From positions 2,294,001 to 2,358,000 of the forward strand of contig NZ_CP092123.1 in assembly GCF_022343685.1 (NCBI RefSeq): DNA of 64,000 bases, in the 5' to 3' direction. The stretch comes from Marinobacterium sediminicola. Its GTDB lineage: Bacteria; Pseudomonadota; Gammaproteobacteria; Pseudomonadales; Balneatricaceae. A program made the translations under genes and the position numbers. This document shows positions 63,183 to 64,000 of this stretch, in pieces. A model generated the notes under the pieces. That model was given only the letters and a program-made list of their open reading frames with translations, did no database searches and was not told where the DNA came from. Each line of letters begins with the position of its first letter. Within the stretch, counting starts at the first letter, position 1.

Positions 63183-64000
63183 TCAGGCTTTTGTGGACTG
63201 AACGATCAGTTGCGGAATATCAAGCAGGTCAACTTCGCGCTCAACGCCCCCCAGCTTGAACGCTTCCTTTGGCATGCCATAGACCACGCAGCTGGCTTCG
63301 TTCTGCCCCAGGGTGGACGCCCCTGCCTGATGCATCTCCAGCAGTCCGCGCGCACCATCATCGCCCATACCGGTCATGATGATGCCCAGTGCATTCGGGC
63401 CGGCGGCCCCCGCCACGGACCGAAAGAGCACATCCACCGAGGGCTTGTGCCGGCTGACAACAGGCCCGTCACGCACCTCAACCCGATACTGAGCGCCGCT
63501 TCGCCTGAGCATCATGTGCAGGCCTCCAGGCGCGATCAGGGCCTGACCGGGCATCACCCGGTCGTTGTTCTGCGCTTCCTTGACCTTGATCCGGCAGACA
63601 GAATCGAGACGTTCCGCAAAGGCACGCGTAAACTGCGCCGGCATGTGTTGCACCACGATGATGCCGGGCGCATCCACCGGAAGTCGCGTCAGTACCTGCT
63701 CCAGCGCCTGGGTTCCGCCGGTAGAAGTACCAATGGCCACGACCCGGTCAGTGGTCGCAAAGAGTTTGCCCGCTTGTGTTTTAGGCAATATCGAATCCGC
63801 ACTGAGCTTGGGCTGCGGCTGGGCTGCGGAGGCTTTTGTGCTGACTTTGCTGTGCGAAAGCCGCGCGACCGAGGCCGCCTTGATCGCCTCGACCATCTGA
63901 CTGCGTGAGTCCTGCAGGAACTGTTTCAGTCCGGCCTTGGGCTTGGTAATAATCTCGACCGCACCGGCCGCCATCGCCTGCATGGTGGTTTCGGCCCCTC
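63183..64000 (-). CDS. cheB: CheB protein-glutamate methylesterase/deamidase, 5' end outside window
   Basis: At least 270 residues are visible and the reading frame runs past 64000. The fragment holds the end of the receiver domain ([16 protein letters not shown]), a linker, and the methylesterase domain with catalytic Ser in [11 protein letters not shown], His in QHMPAQFT and Asp in [11 protein letters not shown]. It demethylates and deamidates chemoreceptors during adaptation. The rest of the chemotaxis cluster probably lies beyond the right edge. Confidence 0.94.
   Translation of the reverse strand, partial: GAETTMQAMAAGAVEIITKPKAGLKQFLQDSRSQMVEAIKAASVARLSHSKVSTKASAAQPQPKLSADSILPKTQAGKLFATTDRVVAIGTSTGGTQALEQVLTRLPVDAPGIIVVQHMPAQFTRAFAERLDSVCRIKVKEAQNNDRVMPGQALIAPGGLHMMLRRSGAQYRVEVRDGPVVSRHKPSVDVLFRSVAGAAGPNALGIIMTGMGDDGARGLLEMHQAGASTLGQNEASCVVYGMPKEAFKLGGVEREVDLLDIPQLIVQSTKA

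Overview
This window looks like ordinary chromosome from a free-living, motile Gram-negative gammaproteobacterium. The gene set fits an Oceanospirillales/Pseudomonadales-type, possibly marine, organism: a two-subunit pyruvate carboxylase with its LysR regulator, FolE2, an SbtA-type bicarbonate permease, a dnaX-ybaB-recR-rnd operon, YdbH/YnbE/YdbL, an LpxR-type lipid A deacylase and an OprC-type copper receptor. The assignment rests on gene content and order, and species cannot be named. No insertion sequence, prophage, rRNA operon or CRISPR array was seen.

Layout. 1-253: three tRNA genes (Asn, Asn, Pro). 0.5-5.6 kb: AEC permease, glycosyltransferase, lone ABC ATPase, and a CbbR-like LysR gene divergent from an SbtA-like bicarbonate permease. 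5.6-9.7 kb: RND efflux pair. 9.9-12 kb: cryptochrome/photolyase with a tiny DUF2256 zinc protein and a DUF3429 membrane protein. 12-18.8 kb: M18 aminopeptidase, FKBP lipoprotein, Prc protease, a coiled-coil membrane protein and ribosomal protein S1. 19-23.3 kb: pyruvate carboxylase subunits and their divergent LysR gene. 23.4-28.1 kb: the dnaX-ebfC-recR-rnd-ycgL-ycgN operon; dnaX carries a textbook -1 frameshift signal. 28.3-38.7 kb: Lrp-type regulator, AGCS alanine/glycine symporter, two MFS proteins, 4.5S SRP RNA, LysE exporter, DUF2058, a double-receiver protein, and alr-ridA-dadA for D-alanine catabolism. 38.7-39.2 kb: intergenic region with a perfect 14-copy heptanucleotide repeat. 39.2-46.1 kb: HTH-REC regulator, folE2 with a Zur-box-like operator, tlyA, a GNAT-nitrilase fusion, and ftsA-ftsZ without ftsQ or lpxC next to them. 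46.5-50.5 kb: lipid A phosphoethanolamine transferase convergent with its likely two-component system and a truncated PAP2 phosphatase. 50.6-64 kb: cytoplasmic-sensing chemoreceptor, GGCT-like protein, O-methyltransferase, ydbH-ynbE-ydbL-lpxR, a REC-CheC-diguanylate cyclase operon, a TonB-dependent copper receptor and the 3' part of cheB.

Several loci seem to work together. The Lrp-type regulator, AGCS symporter and dadA-ridA-alr could form one alanine regulon. Two related LysR proteins each face a bicarbonate-linked gene. EptA, its two-component system, the broken PAP2 gene, LpxR and the YdbH system all concern the outer membrane. Several receiver, chemotaxis and c-di-GMP proteins suggest dense signalling. 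No entirely new system is proven. The best targets for follow-up are the REC-CheC-GGDEF operon, the cryptochrome-DUF2256-DUF3429 trio, the heptamer array, the dnaX frameshift element and three small coupled or leader ORFs.
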